Shown here: positions 7,123 to 15,464 of the stretch, in pieces
Layout of the letters: every line of letters starts with the position of its first letter
Numbering within the stretch: position 1 is the first letter of the stretch
From: an uncultured Schwartzia sp.
GTDB lineage: Bacteria > Bacillota > Negativicutes > Selenomonadales > Selenomonadaceae
NCBI GenBank assembly: GCA_905372875.1
Contig: CAJPQU010000006.1
Location: 1 to 25,371, forward strand
Reading direction: 5' to 3'
Length of the DNA: 25,371 bases
Position numbers and translations under genes: made by a program
Notes under the pieces: generated by a model
The model's input: only the letters and a program-made list of their open reading frames with translations
Databases searched by the model: none
What the model was told of the DNA's origin: nothing

Positions 7123-7152
7123 ATATTATCACAAGTCATTTATCCTTGGCAA
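7123..7152 (-). promoter_or_regulatory. Promoter of the T-box / Lrp-aminotransferase operon
   Basis: On the minus strand: TTGCCA (7152-7147), 18-bp spacer, TAATAT (7128-7123), with a TG one base before the -10 (extended -10). Predicted start near 7116, just upstream of Stem I of the T-box. Confidence 0.6.
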
Positions 7153-7189
7153 GGTTTTTTTACGGAAACGGGAAAAAGGAGAGTTGGCT

Positions 7190-7687
7190 ATGTTGGCAGG
7201 GAGATTGGACGCATCGGGGAAAGACAAGGCGCTGCCGCCGGCGGTACGGCGGGCGCTGGATTTCTTGCGGGAGACGGATTTTAGGGCGCTCCCCGACGGC
7301 CGCTATGATATTGACGGCGATCGCTGTTACGCGAAACTGGCCCATTATACCACGAAGCAGGCAGAGGAGTGCTACCCCGAAGCGCATCGGCGCTATGCGG
7401 ATATTCAATACATGGTGGAAGGGGAAGAATATATCGAGGTCTGCCCCCTGGGGCCTGATTTAGTGGTTCATACACCCTACGATGCGGCCCGGGATATTCT
7501 CTTTTTTGAGGGGCTGGTCCCCAAAACTTCTTTTCCGTTGACGACGGGCGATTTTTTGATCCTGCTGCCGCAGGATGTCCATCGCCCCGGGGTGGCGGTG
7601 GAGGCGCCAGGCCCTGTCGTGAAGGTCGTGGTGAAAATGGACATGGCCCTTCTGGCGGGCGCCATGCCGGCCGGCTGTCGGATTTGA
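7190..7687 (+). CDS. YhcH/YjgK/YiaL-family protein (DUF386)
   Basis: This 165-residue protein belongs to the cupin-like YhcH/YjgK/YiaL/EbgC family. Members occur with sugar and sialic-acid catabolism, as the EbgC beta-galactosidase subunit, or as TabA in biofilm control; the biochemical role of most is unsettled. Family marks are EAHRRYADIQYMVEGEE (64-80), DILFFEG (102-108) and the metal-site type segment LLPQDVHRPG (125-134) with H131. The longest frame opens at a TTG only 2 nt after AAGGAG; ATG 7190 is 8 nt after it and is preferred. It sits 35 bp before purL in the same direction and shares its promoter, an association with no obvious functional reason. Confidence 0.87.
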   Translation: MLAGRLDASGKDKALPPAVRRALDFLRETDFRALPDGRYDIDGDRCYAKLAHYTTKQAEECYPEAHRRYADIQYMVEGEEYIEVCPLGPDLVVHTPYDAARDILFFEGLVPKTSFPLTTGDFLILLPQDVHRPGVAVEAPGPVVKVVVKMDMALLAGAMPAGCRI

Positions 7688-7722
7688 GAGCAACGAGCGG
7701 GATAGATGAAGGAGGCAGAACC

Positions 7723-10700
7723 ATGGCAGTAAAAAGAATTTTTGTAGAGAAACGACAGGGATTTTTTGATATTCCCGCCCAACAGTTGGCCGCCGATCTC
7801 ATTGAGACCTTTCGGCTTACGGGATTGAAAACGGCGCGGTTGATCCACCGATATGATATTGAGGGACTGAGCGAGGAAGAATATCGTAAAACCCGGGATA
7901 CCGTATTTGCGGATCCCCCGGTGGACGTGGTCTACGAGGAAAAGCTGCCTGATTTCCCCAAGTCTCGTTCCTTCGCCATGGAGTATCTCCCGGGGCAGTT
8001 TGACCAGCGGGCCGATTCTGCGGCCCAGTGCGTTCAGCTCGTTACGCAGAAGCAGCGGCCGGAAATTCGGACGGCGACGGTGGTGGTTTTGGTGGGGGAC
8101 GTAGATGAGGATACGTTCCAACGCATTAAGAAATATATGATCAACCCTGTGGACAGCCGGGAAGCATCCTTAGAGAAGCCGGAAACTCTGCGCCGGTCAT
8201 CCGTTGTTGCGCCGTCGGTGGAGATACTGACGGATTTCTTGGCGTACGATGAAGAGGCTTTGGATTCGTTTCGAACTTCGCGGGGACTGGCCATGAATCT
8301 TGAGGATCTGGCCTTTTGTCAGCAGTATTTTCGGGATACGGAGCATCGCTCCCCTACGCTTACCGAACTTCGGGTGATTGATACCTACTGGTCGGACCAT
8401 TGCCGCCACACCACTTTTACCACCGCCATTGATTTAGTGGATTTTGATAAGGGGTATTTTACGCCGGTATTGGAAAAAGCCTATCATCGCTATATTGACG
8501 ATCGTCTGGAAATCTACGGCGATAAGGAACAGCAGGAGAGGGATATGACCCTCATGGACCTTGCGACGATGGGCATGAAGGCTTTGAAAAAGGCTGGACA
8601 ATTAGAGGATTTGGACGAATCGGAGGAGATTAACGCCTGCTCCGTCAATGTCAAGGCGGTGCGGGACGGAAAGACCGAGGATTGGCTGGTCATGTTCAAG
8701 AACGAGACCCATAACCATCCTACGGAAATCGAGCCCTTTGGCGGCGCAGCCACCTGCCTGGGCGGTGCTATCCGCGATCCTCTGTCGGGGCGTGCCTATG
8801 TTTATCAAGCCATGCGCCTGACGGGCTCGGGGGATCCCCGACGACCCATCCAGGAGACCCTTCCGGGCAAACTTCCTCAGAAAAAGATCACCCAGGAAGC
8901 GGCGGCCGGGTACAGCTCTTATGGCAATCAGATCGGCCTCGCCACGGGACAGGTGACGGAAATTTATCATGAAGGCTTTGTGGCTAAGCGCTTGGAGATC
9001 GGCGCAGTCATCGCTGCCGCGCCCAAGGAGAACGTCGTACGCCAGCGGCCGGAGCCGGGGGATGTCGTCCTCTTAGTGGGGGGGCGCACCGGTCGGGACG
9101 GCTGCGGCGGCGCGACCGGATCATCCAAAGAACATACGCGAGAATCTCTGACCAGCGCCGGGGCCGAGGTGCAAAAGGGAAATCCCCCCACGGAGCGCCA
9201 GCTGCAGCGGCTCTTTCGCCGACCGGAGGTGGCGAGGCTCATCAAGCGCTGCAACGATTTCGGTGCGGGAGGTGTGGCCGTAGCCATTGGAGAACTGACA
9301 CCGGGGCTGCGCATCAATTTGGATGCCATTCCTAAAAAATATGAAGGGCTCGATGGGACGGAACTCGCCATCTCCGAATCTCAGGAGCGCATGGCGGTGG
9401 TGCTGGCCCAGCAGGATATCAACGCATTTCTTCAGGCGGCGGCGGAAGAGAACGTGGAAGTTTCCATCGTGGCGATGGTGGACGAAAAGCCGCGCCTCGT
9501 CATGCAATGGCGCGGGGAAAATATTGTGGATATCAGCCGGGCGTTTTTGGACACCAACGGGGTGCGCCAGCATGTCCGGGTCCGGGTGGAATCTCCCACG
9601 ACGGAACGCCGCTACGTTTGGCGCGTGCCGGAGGGCGTCCGTCAGTGCGGCCGCCATTTGGACGCGGCCTGGCTGGCGAATCTTCGGGAGCTCAATGTTT
9701 GCTCCCAGAAAGGGCTGGGGGAACGCTTCGATTCTACCGTGGGTGCGGCGACCGTCCTCATGCCTTACGGCGGGAAACGGCAGCTCACGCCCCAGGAAGG
9801 GATGGTGGCGAAGCTGCCTGTGCTTTCCGGTACCATGGAAACGGCTACGGTTATGACCTTTGGCTTTGATCCCGCTTTCATGGAATGGAGCCCTTTTCAC
9901 GGCGCTGTTTACGCCATTGTGGAGGCGGCGGCGAAGATGGTGGCGCTGGGGGCATCAGCAGCAGGGATACGCCTGTCGCTCCAGGAATACTTTGAAAGTT
10001 TAGGGACCGATCAACATAAGTGGGGCAAACCTTTCAGTGCCCTCTTAGGCGCGCTGTGGGCGCAGCATGAATTGGGAATTCCTGCTATCGGCGGCAAGGA
10101 TTCCATGTCCGGCACCTTTATGGATAGGCATGTGCCGCCTTCCTTGGCTGCTTTCGCGGTGAATACGCTGCCCGCCAAACAGGTGATATCGGCAGAATTC
10201 AAATTTCCCGACAGTCGGGTCTATGTAGTGCCCTGTCCTAAGGACTCTTTCGATATGCCGAAATTCCACCAGCTCCGTCACAATTTCACTCGGGTGGCTG
10301 CCCTGATAGCGGCCCGTAAAGTCTTGGCGGCGGCTACGGTACGTGTCGGCGGCATTGCCGCGACGGTTTCTAAAATGTGCCTAGGGAACGGTGTGGGTCT
10401 CACCTTCAGTCGAAGTCTGCAGCGAGATGACTTGTTTAAAGCTGACTATGGCACATTCGTTCTTGAGGTTCCCGGGGGGACGGATGTTTCCGCTACGCTG
10501 GAAGGGACCGGTTATTATGAACTGGGAGAAACGACGCTGGTGCCCAGTATCGTCTGCGGACAGATGGTGTTTACGCTGCAGGAGATTGAGCGGGCGTGGC
10601 GGGAGCCTTTGGAAAAAATATTCCCCACCGAGGGGAAAAGTGTCGGAACCGTTCCTCCCACGGCCTTATATACTGGCGGACCGCGGATTTCGGCGGCGGC

Positions 10701-11508
10701 CTCTTACGCTAAACCGCGGGTTCTCATCCCGGTCTTTCCGGGAACCAACTGTGAGTACGATTTGGCCCGGGCTTTTCAGCGGGCCGGGGCGAAGGTGGAG
10801 TCCCTCGTCATTCGCAATCGAACGCCGCAAGCCATCGCGGAGACGGTGGAAGCGCTGGCCAAAGGGATCCGCGAGGCGCAGATTCTTATGCTGCCCGGCG
10901 GATTTTCCGGCGGGGACGAGCCGGATGGATCAGGGAAATTCATCGCTGCCATGTTCCGAAACCCTCGGCTGCGGGAGACGGTCATGAGCCATCTTTACCG
11001 CAAGGACGGTCTGATTCTTGGTATCTGCAACGGATTTCAAGCACTTGTGAAATTAGGGCTCCTGCCTTACGGTGAAATCCGCGACCTTACTGGGGATTCC
11101 CCCACGCTGACCTTCAATACCCTTGGCCGTCACTTCTCCGGTATGGTGCAGACACGGGTGGTTTCCAATCTTTCGCCTTGGCTTTCGGGGACCGTGCCGG
11201 GAGCGCTCCATACCGTTGCCGCTTCTCATGGGGAAGGGCGCTTCGTGGCGGATCGGGAAGTCATTGCCTCCCTGCGGGTGCGCGGGCAGATTGCGACCCA
11301 GTATGTGGACGAAGTGGGAAATCCCACCATGGATATTTCCTATAATCCCAACGGTTCCGCTTACGCCATCGAAGGAATCACCAGCCCTGACGGCCGTATT
11401 CTCGGGAAAATGGGTCACTCCGAGCGCATCGGGGAAAACATCGCCGTGAATATCCCCGGCGATAAAGACCAAAAGATTTTTGAAGCCGGCGTGAAATATT
11501 ATTCATAA
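7723..11508 (+). CDS. purL: Phosphoribosylformylglycinamidine synthase, one-chain
   Basis: PurL makes FGAM from FGAR, glutamine and ATP, step four of de novo purine synthesis. At 1261 residues it is the fused single-chain form found in clostridia-like firmicutes and differs from the three-subunit PurSQL of Bacillus. Order: PurS-like N-terminus; synthase halves with YWSDHCRHTTF (H226 within it) and KNETHNHPTEIEPFGG (from K326); GRTGRDGCGGATGSS and NDFGAGGVAVAIGEL nucleotide/substrate loops; second synthase repeat; and a class I glutamine amidotransferase domain from about residue 1001 (PVFPGTNCEYD, LPGGFSGGDE). The catalytic triad is visible: C1102 in GICNGFQ, H1232 and E1234 in GHSER. ATG 7723 has AAGGAGG 7 nt upstream; an upstream in-frame ATG at 7684 overlaps yhcH and lacks an RBS. 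No other pur genes are in view. Confidence 0.97.
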   Translation: MAVKRIFVEKRQGFFDIPAQQLAADLIETFRLTGLKTARLIHRYDIEGLSEEEYRKTRDTVFADPPVDVVYEEKLPDFPKSRSFAMEYLPGQFDQRADSAAQCVQLVTQKQRPEIRTATVVVLVGDVDEDTFQRIKKYMINPVDSREASLEKPETLRRSSVVAPSVEILTDFLAYDEEALDSFRTSRGLAMNLEDLAFCQQYFRDTEHRSPTLTELRVIDTYWSDHCRHTTFTTAIDLVDFDKGYFTPVLEKAYHRYIDDRLEIYGDKEQQERDMTLMDLATMGMKALKKAGQLEDLDESEEINACSVNVKAVRDGKTEDWLVMFKNETHNHPTEIEPFGGAATCLGGAIRDPLSGRAYVYQAMRLTGSGDPRRPIQETLPGKLPQKKITQEAAAGYSSYGNQIGLATGQVTEIYHEGFVAKRLEIGAVIAAAPKENVVRQRPEPGDVVLLVGGRTGRDGCGGATGSSKEHTRESLTSAGAEVQKGNPPTERQLQRLFRRPEVARLIKRCNDFGAGGVAVAIGELTPGLRINLDAIPKKYEGLDGTELAISESQERMAVVLAQQDINAFLQAAAEENVEVSIVAMVDEKPRLVMQWRGENIVDISRAFLDTNGVRQHVRVRVESPTTERRYVWRVPEGVRQCGRHLDAAWLANLRELNVCSQKGLGERFDSTVGAATVLMPYGGKRQLTPQEGMVAKLPVLSGTMETATVMTFGFDPAFMEWSPFHGAVYAIVEAAAKMVALGASAAGIRLSLQEYFESLGTDQHKWGKPFSALLGALWAQHELGIPAIGGKDSMSGTFMDRHVPPSLAAFAVNTLPAKQVISAEFKFPDSRVYVVPCPKDSFDMPKFHQLRHNFTRVAALIAARKVLAAATVRVGGIAATVSKMCLGNGVGLTFSRSLQRDDLFKADYGTFVLEVPGGTDVSATLEGTGYYELGETTLVPSIVCGQMVFTLQEIERAWREPLEKIFPTEGKSVGTVPPTALYTGGPRISAAASYAKPRVLIPVFPGTNCEYDLARAFQRAGAKVESLVIRNRTPQAIAETVEALAKGIREAQILMLPGGFSGGDEPDGSGKFIAAMFRNPRLRETVMSHLYRKDGLILGICNGFQALVKLGLLPYGEIRDLTGDSPTLTFNTLGRHFSGMVQTRVVSNLSPWLSGTVPGALHTVAASHGEGRFVADREVIASLRVRGQIATQYVDEVGNPTMDISYNPNGSAYAIEGITSPDGRILGKMGHSERIGENIAVNIPGDKDQKIFEAGVKYYS

Positions 11509-11518
11509 GACACAAGGA

Positions 11519-11556
11519 AAAATGCCTTCCGCCCTTTGCCGCGGGAGGCATTTTCA
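11519..11556 (+). terminator. Intrinsic terminator after purL
   Basis: A stem of AAAATGCCT with AGGCATTTT (11519-11527 / 11546-11554) continues inward through CCGC/GCGG with one wobble. The 3' arm supplies TTTT. It starts 11 bases past the purL stop. Confidence 0.8.
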
Positions 11557-11587
11557 TAAAATCATGCCATGCCGCGGCAAAGGGCGG
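11529..11587 (+). repeat. 16-bp inverted repeat competing with the purL terminator
   Basis: Bases 11529-11544 (upper part of the terminator hairpin) are repeated exactly as their reverse complement, CCGCGGCAAAGGGCGG, at 11572-11587. Between them GGCAT (11547-11551) can also pair with ATGCC (11564-11568). This longer hairpin and the terminator cannot form together. It lies upstream of the glpK promoter at 11689, so it would belong to a purL read-through transcript or an unseen one. Confidence 0.6.
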
Positions 11588-11688
11588 GACACGGGGCGGC
11601 GCAAAGGAAAAGATCGGCGGGGGTGTGGGAAAAACGTTCTGAAGCGTTTGTGTCAAAGGTAAAGAAGAGCGTTCTTTGTTTGCATACG

Positions 11689-11717
11689 TTGAAAAGTTCT
11701 CTCGCCGCCAGTATAAT
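11689..11717 (+). promoter_or_regulatory. Sigma-A-type promoter of glpKF
   Basis: TTGAAA (11689-11694), exactly 17 bp, TATAAT (11712-11717). Predicted start near 11724, giving a 43-nt leader. It shows that the longer open frame beginning at 11569 cannot be the glpK start. Four RCGTT motifs (11634, 11644, 11669 and 11686) lie in and upstream of the promoter and might be regulator sites. Confidence 0.85.
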
Positions 11718-11766
11718 GAACGTAATGGACAGTTGGATATTGCGGCGTAACGAAGGGGGAGTTTCA

Positions 11767-13266
11767 GTGGCAGGCAAGTACGTTATGGCGTTAGATGCCG
11801 GGACGACGAGCAACCGGGCGATCATTTTTGACGAGGAATCCCGTATCGTCGGGGTAGCGCAAAAGGAGTTCACACAACATTTTCCTCAGCCGGGCTGGGT
11901 GGAGCATGACGCGGAAGAGATTTGGAGCACTATGTCCACGGTGATGAAAGAGGCGCTGGAAGATGCGAATCTGGTGGCAACAGACATTGCGGGGATCGGC
12001 ATTACGAATCAGCGGGAAACGGCGGTGGTGTGGAGCGTCAAAACAGGGCGTCCCATCTATAACGCTATTGTCTGGCAATCGCGTCAGACGGTGGAGATTT
12101 GTGAGGATTTGAAACGGCAGGGGCTGGAGGAGGAGTTCCATCGCAAGACGGGACTGATCATCGACGCTTATTTTTCCGGTACGAAGGTGAAGTGGATTCT
12201 CGATCACGTAGACGGCGCACGAGCGGCGGCCGATCGGGGGGAGCTCCGTTTTGGCACCATCGATACTTGGCTCATCTGGAAACTCACCGGGGGCGCGGTA
12301 CATGTGACGGATTATTCCAATGCTTCCCGAACTCTCATGTATAATATTCGCGAGCTTGGCTGGGATAAGGAACTGCTCCATCATCTGACGGTGCCGGCGT
12401 CTTTGCTGCCCAAAGTGCGGTCTTCCAGCGAAATCTACGGCAAGACTATTCCGTCCATCCTAGGCGGCGCGGTACCTATCGCCGGGGCGGCCGGTGATCA
12501 GCAGGCGGCGCTCTTCGGACAGAATTGTTTTGCACCGGGCATGGCGAAGAATACTTACGGTACGGGCTGTTTTATGCTCATGAATACCGGGACGACAATT
12601 CATGAGTCCCGGAACGGTCTCGTTACCACCATTGCTTGGGGGCTTGACGGTCAGGTGGAGTATGCGCTGGAAGGGTCGATCTTTGTGGCCGGAGCGGCCA
12701 TTCAATGGCTGCGGGACGGCTTGCGCCTCATTGATACGGCGCCGGATTCCGAATGGGTGGCCAAAGGCGTGCCTGATGCGGGGGGCGTTTATCTCGTACC
12801 GGCCTTCGTGGGGCTGGGTGCACCTTATTGGGATATGAGCGCCCGGGGGACGATCTTAGGCGTCACCCGGGGGACGACGAAAGCCCACTTGGTGCGGGCG
12901 GCACTTGATTCCATGGCGTACCAGACACAGGATGTCCTCAGTGCTATGGAAGCGGATTCCAATATTCGCCTGGCGGAGCTTCGGGTAGATGGCGGCGCGG
13001 TGGCGAATAATCTCCTCATGCAGTTTCAGGCGGATATTCTGAGGGTGCCGGTGGAAAGGCCGCAGGTGATTGAAACGACGGCGCTGGGCGCGGCTTATTT
13101 GGCCGGTTTGGCGGTAGGGGTTTGGCAGTCCAAAGAAGAGCTTACCAAGCGCTGGAAATTAGACGTGCGTTTTGAGCCAAAGATGGACAGAGAAGAAGCG
13201 AAGAAACTCTATTACGGATGGCGCAAAGCGGTTCGCCATGCCATGCACTGGCTGGAGGAAAACTGA
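11767..13266 (+). CDS. glpK: Glycerol kinase
   Basis: GlpK phosphorylates glycerol with ATP to sn-glycerol 3-phosphate in the cytoplasm, trapping glycerol that enters through GlpF. The 499-residue protein is an FGGY-family kinase of normal length. It has the DAGTTSNRAIIFD phosphate loop near the N-terminus, GWVEHDAEEIW, GITNQRETAVVW, NAIVWQSRQT, and the catalytic aspartate D244 in GAAGDQQAALFGQ, then YGTGCFMLMNTG and the C-terminal LRVDGGAVANNLLMQFQADI. The start is GTG 11767 with GAAGGGGG about 7 nt upstream and a perfect-spacing promoter at 11689-11717. glpF follows after 59 bp in the same operon. No glycerol-3-phosphate dehydrogenase gene is in view. Confidence 0.97.
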   Translation: MAGKYVMALDAGTTSNRAIIFDEESRIVGVAQKEFTQHFPQPGWVEHDAEEIWSTMSTVMKEALEDANLVATDIAGIGITNQRETAVVWSVKTGRPIYNAIVWQSRQTVEICEDLKRQGLEEEFHRKTGLIIDAYFSGTKVKWILDHVDGARAAADRGELRFGTIDTWLIWKLTGGAVHVTDYSNASRTLMYNIRELGWDKELLHHLTVPASLLPKVRSSSEIYGKTIPSILGGAVPIAGAAGDQQAALFGQNCFAPGMAKNTYGTGCFMLMNTGTTIHESRNGLVTTIAWGLDGQVEYALEGSIFVAGAAIQWLRDGLRLIDTAPDSEWVAKGVPDAGGVYLVPAFVGLGAPYWDMSARGTILGVTRGTTKAHLVRAALDSMAYQTQDVLSAMEADSNIRLAELRVDGGAVANNLLMQFQADILRVPVERPQVIETTALGAAYLAGLAVGVWQSKEELTKRWKLDVRFEPKMDREEAKKLYYGWRKAVRHAMHWLEEN

Positions 13267-13325
13267 CGGCGTATCCGATGATAGGCGCGGGACAATGACA
13301 AGTTAGAGCAAGGAAGGGGCGAAGC

Positions 13326-14051
13326 ATGGAGAATTTATTTGGCGAGTTCATGGGTATGGTGGTCCTGGTCACCTTTGGCTGCGGGGTCTGCGCGAATATG
13401 GCGCTCAATAAGACCTGCGGTCACGGCGGAGGCTGGATCTGTATTACGGCAGGCTGGGCGTTGGCCGTTCTCCTTGGCGTTTTTACCGCCTCGGCGCTGG
13501 GCGCACCGCAGGCGGATATCAATCCTTCGGTTACGTTGGCTAAGACACTGGCCGGTATTTATACTTTTCCCCAGTTTTTAGCAACGGCGGCGGCGCAGAT
13601 TGCGGGAGGATTCATCGGCGGCGTCGTGGTGTATTTAGCGTATCTTCCGCAGTGGAAGGAGACGGAGGATGGTCCTGCGAAACGGGGCGTCTTTTGCACG
13701 GCTCCCGTGGTACGGAATATTCCGGCAGCCTTTCTGACGGAGATGATCGCCACGTTTTTCCTGATGTTCGTCATTTGGATGATCTTTGCCAAACCCAATG
13801 GACCAATTCCTCCCGGATTGGGACCGTATTTTGTGGCCATGCTCATCTGGGCGCTGGGACTCTCTTTGGGCGGTCCTACCGGATATGCTATGAGTGCATC
13901 CCGTGACTTGGGGCCGCGGCTTGCTCACGCGGTGCTGCCGATCCCTAACAAGGCGGATTCAGACTGGGGCTACGCTTGGGTGCCGGTGATCGCGCCCCTC
14001 TGCGGCGGGGCGCTAGCCTACGCCGCCGCGCACCTTTTGGGGATGGTGTAA
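13326..14051 (+). CDS. glpF: Glycerol uptake facilitator (MIP/aquaporin family), altered NPA motifs
   Basis: This 241-residue, six-helix channel of the aquaporin family should let glycerol diffuse into the cell for GlpK. The first NPA box reads N66-P67-S68 (ADINPSVTLAK). The second, normally N-P-A-R-D, reads S190-A191-S192-R193-D194 (TGYAMSASRDLGPR): the pore arginine R193 and the flanking GPR are kept, but the conserved asparagine is lost. The surrounding half-helices (GGPTGYA, DLGPRLAHAVLPIP) match firmicute GlpF. The frame is intact, and the start has AAGGAAGGGG nearby. Since the two asparagines orient substrate and block protons at the channel centre, transport properties may differ. It is the last gene of the glpK operon. 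Confidence 0.9.
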   Translation: MENLFGEFMGMVVLVTFGCGVCANMALNKTCGHGGGWICITAGWALAVLLGVFTASALGAPQADINPSVTLAKTLAGIYTFPQFLATAAAQIAGGFIGGVVVYLAYLPQWKETEDGPAKRGVFCTAPVVRNIPAAFLTEMIATFFLMFVIWMIFAKPNGPIPPGLGPYFVAMLIWALGLSLGGPTGYAMSASRDLGPRLAHAVLPIPNKADSDWGYAWVPVIAPLCGGALAYAAAHLLGMV

Positions 14052-14087
14052 GGACAAGAACAACTAATGAGTATCTTTTATAGATCT

Positions 14088-14159
14088 TAAAAAAAGGCAT
14101 CTCTTCCGGTCGTTTCCGGGTTAGTGACCCGGGCGTAAAGAAGCAGATGCCTTTCTTTA
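14088..14159. terminator. Bidirectional terminator between glpF and citC
   Basis: A long hairpin closed by AAAGGCATCT (14093-14102) and AGATGCCTTT (14145-14154), with an inner CCGGGT/ACCCGG stem. Plus-strand readers see TTTCTTTA after it; minus-strand readers see seven T. It serves the converging glpKF and citC units. The bases 14160-14268 after it hold only a small CCTCC/GGAGG hairpin (about 14181-14196) and no supported gene. Confidence 0.82.
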
Positions 14160-14268
14160 TGTGAAGTTGAAGGCGTTCAAGACCTCCACTGAAGGAGGCG
14201 CACATCAATCTTCTGCAACTTATTATTGCCGACAAACTTGATTAAGTCAATATAAACACGATGTAGGG

Positions 14269-15315
14269 TTAGTAATGCACGACATCGGCGGTCTGAATGA
14301 TTTTTCGTCGTATCTCCGCGCTTTCGTCGCTTTGGAGAAAGGCGAGAGTCGAAGGGGGGACGAGAGAAGCGAGGGCGGCGAGGTTTCCCTCCTGGATATA
14401 ACGACGCACTGTGGAGGCGCTGATAGGAGCACCTTCGGCTTCCTTGCGGGGGATGATGCGGCATTCGATGTTCGTCTCCGGCAAAAACTGCGTCATGGTT
14501 TCATTGTACAGGTTTGTGACATGGCTGGAGGGTTCCGAGCCGACATAGCGGCGGGTGATGCCGAGGGCGGCGGCGATACGCTGGAATACCGCGATGTCGA
14601 GTCGGGCGTGGCCGAGAATGGCCGCGTCTTCATCTTTTTGAAAGTAGCTGGGGAAGGTGGCTTGGCTGACAATATAAGGGCCGCTGGCATGGTAGGTAAC
14701 ATTTTTCAAATGGGCGGTACCGGCACGCACCAAGCGTTCGCGCACGGCGAAGGGGAAGAAACTGATGTCTTCGCTCACAATAAAGATATGCAGGAGGGTG
14801 CTTTCCCGAGCCGCGTATTCCACTAAGTATTGGTGCCCTAAGGTGAAGGGATTGGCGTTCAGAACGAGAGCCGAGATGGGCGGGGCATAGCCACGGGGTG
14901 TTTCGTCCTGTAATTTTTTCAGATACGAGGGGAAGCCCGCCGCCTGGTTTTCCAAAAAAACAATACTGTCGGGGACGCGGGCAATTTCATGAAAGCCCAG
15001 TTTTTGAAAAAAGAAAGCGGTAGAGACTTTCGTGTAAAGAAATACGCCGGCGTGGCCGCGCTGTTTCTGCACCTCCATGAGGTGCGTGAGGATGCGGTGC
15101 ATGAGCCCCTTTCCCCGGTGGGCGTGATCGACGGCGAAGCAGCGCAGCGTGTTGGCGTAGCAGCTCCCCGTAGCGATGGCGGCGCGGCGCTCATCATAGA
15201 TGGCGCAGGTATAGTCGAGGTGAGTATCCAGGCGGATACCTTCGCGCTGCAAAAGAGTGCGCACGGCTTCTCGGCCCGCCACATCTGATGGCGAGACGGT
15301 AGATATCTCAAACAT
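14269..15315 (-). CDS. citC: [Citrate (pro-3S)-lyase] ligase
   Basis: CitC acetylates the prosthetic-group thiol of the citrate lyase acyl carrier protein, using ATP and acetate, to activate the enzyme. The 348-residue protein has the expected two parts: an N-terminal GNAT-like domain (about 1-140, with AVDHAHRGKGLMHRIL and FFFQKLGFHEI) and a C-terminal nucleotidyltransferase domain starting SALVLNANPFTLGHQYLVEYA (148-168, the HIGH-like PFTLGH motif), ending with the ISASTVRRYI signature (298-307). ATG 15315 has AGGAGG 7 nt upstream; the frame is open 20 codons further but without RBS. It stands alone: citD, citE, citF, citX and citG are not adjacent on either side within this window, unlike the usual cit cluster. 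Confidence 0.93.
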   Translation of the reverse strand: MFEISTVSPSDVAGREAVRTLLQREGIRLDTHLDYTCAIYDERRAAIATGSCYANTLRCFAVDHAHRGKGLMHRILTHLMEVQKQRGHAGVFLYTKVSTAFFFQKLGFHEIARVPDSIVFLENQAAGFPSYLKKLQDETPRGYAPPISALVLNANPFTLGHQYLVEYAARESTLLHIFIVSEDISFFPFAVRERLVRAGTAHLKNVTYHASGPYIVSQATFPSYFQKDEDAAILGHARLDIAVFQRIAAALGITRRYVGSEPSSHVTNLYNETMTQFLPETNIECRIIPRKEAEGAPISASTVRRYIQEGNLAALASLVPPSTLAFLQSDESAEIRRKIIQTADVVHY

Positions 15316-15408
15316 AAAATGGCCTCCTGTATTGGTTTTCCGGTGATTTGGCGGTCTATGGGCAAGATCACACAAGTATTTTTTCGGAATTAACGAATTA
15401 CTCTCATC

Positions 15409-15417
15409 ATTATATCA
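15409..15417 (-). promoter_or_regulatory. Extended -10 promoter of citC
   Basis: On the minus strand, TGATATAAT (15417-15409) is an extended -10 with a perfect TATAAT. No good -35 is visible, as often with extended -10 promoters. The predicted leader is about 87 nt and ends in the AGGAGG of citC. Confidence 0.65.
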
Positions 15418-15464
15418 TACGGCTGGGGCAAAGGAAAAATAATCATCGCAGATGCCTTCAGGGG

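Noticed and set aside
9121..9900. 259-codon minus-strand frame inside purL
   Set aside because: Arg/His/Pro-rich shadow of a GC-rich gene with no homology signs; purL is intact in the other strand.
11637..11655. Possible catabolite-responsive element upstream of glpK (TGAAGCGTTTG)
   Set aside because: One base short of the cre spacing and a poor match in its second half.
11569..11766. 66-codon N-terminal extension of glycerol kinase
   Set aside because: The glpK promoter (11689-11717) lies inside it, the sequence is not kinase-like, and GTG 11767 has its own RBS.
14177..14268. Minus-strand frame downstream of citC ending in DVRLLQWRS
   Set aside because: Short, overlaps citC, no RBS and no recognised family; a decayed remnant cannot be excluded.
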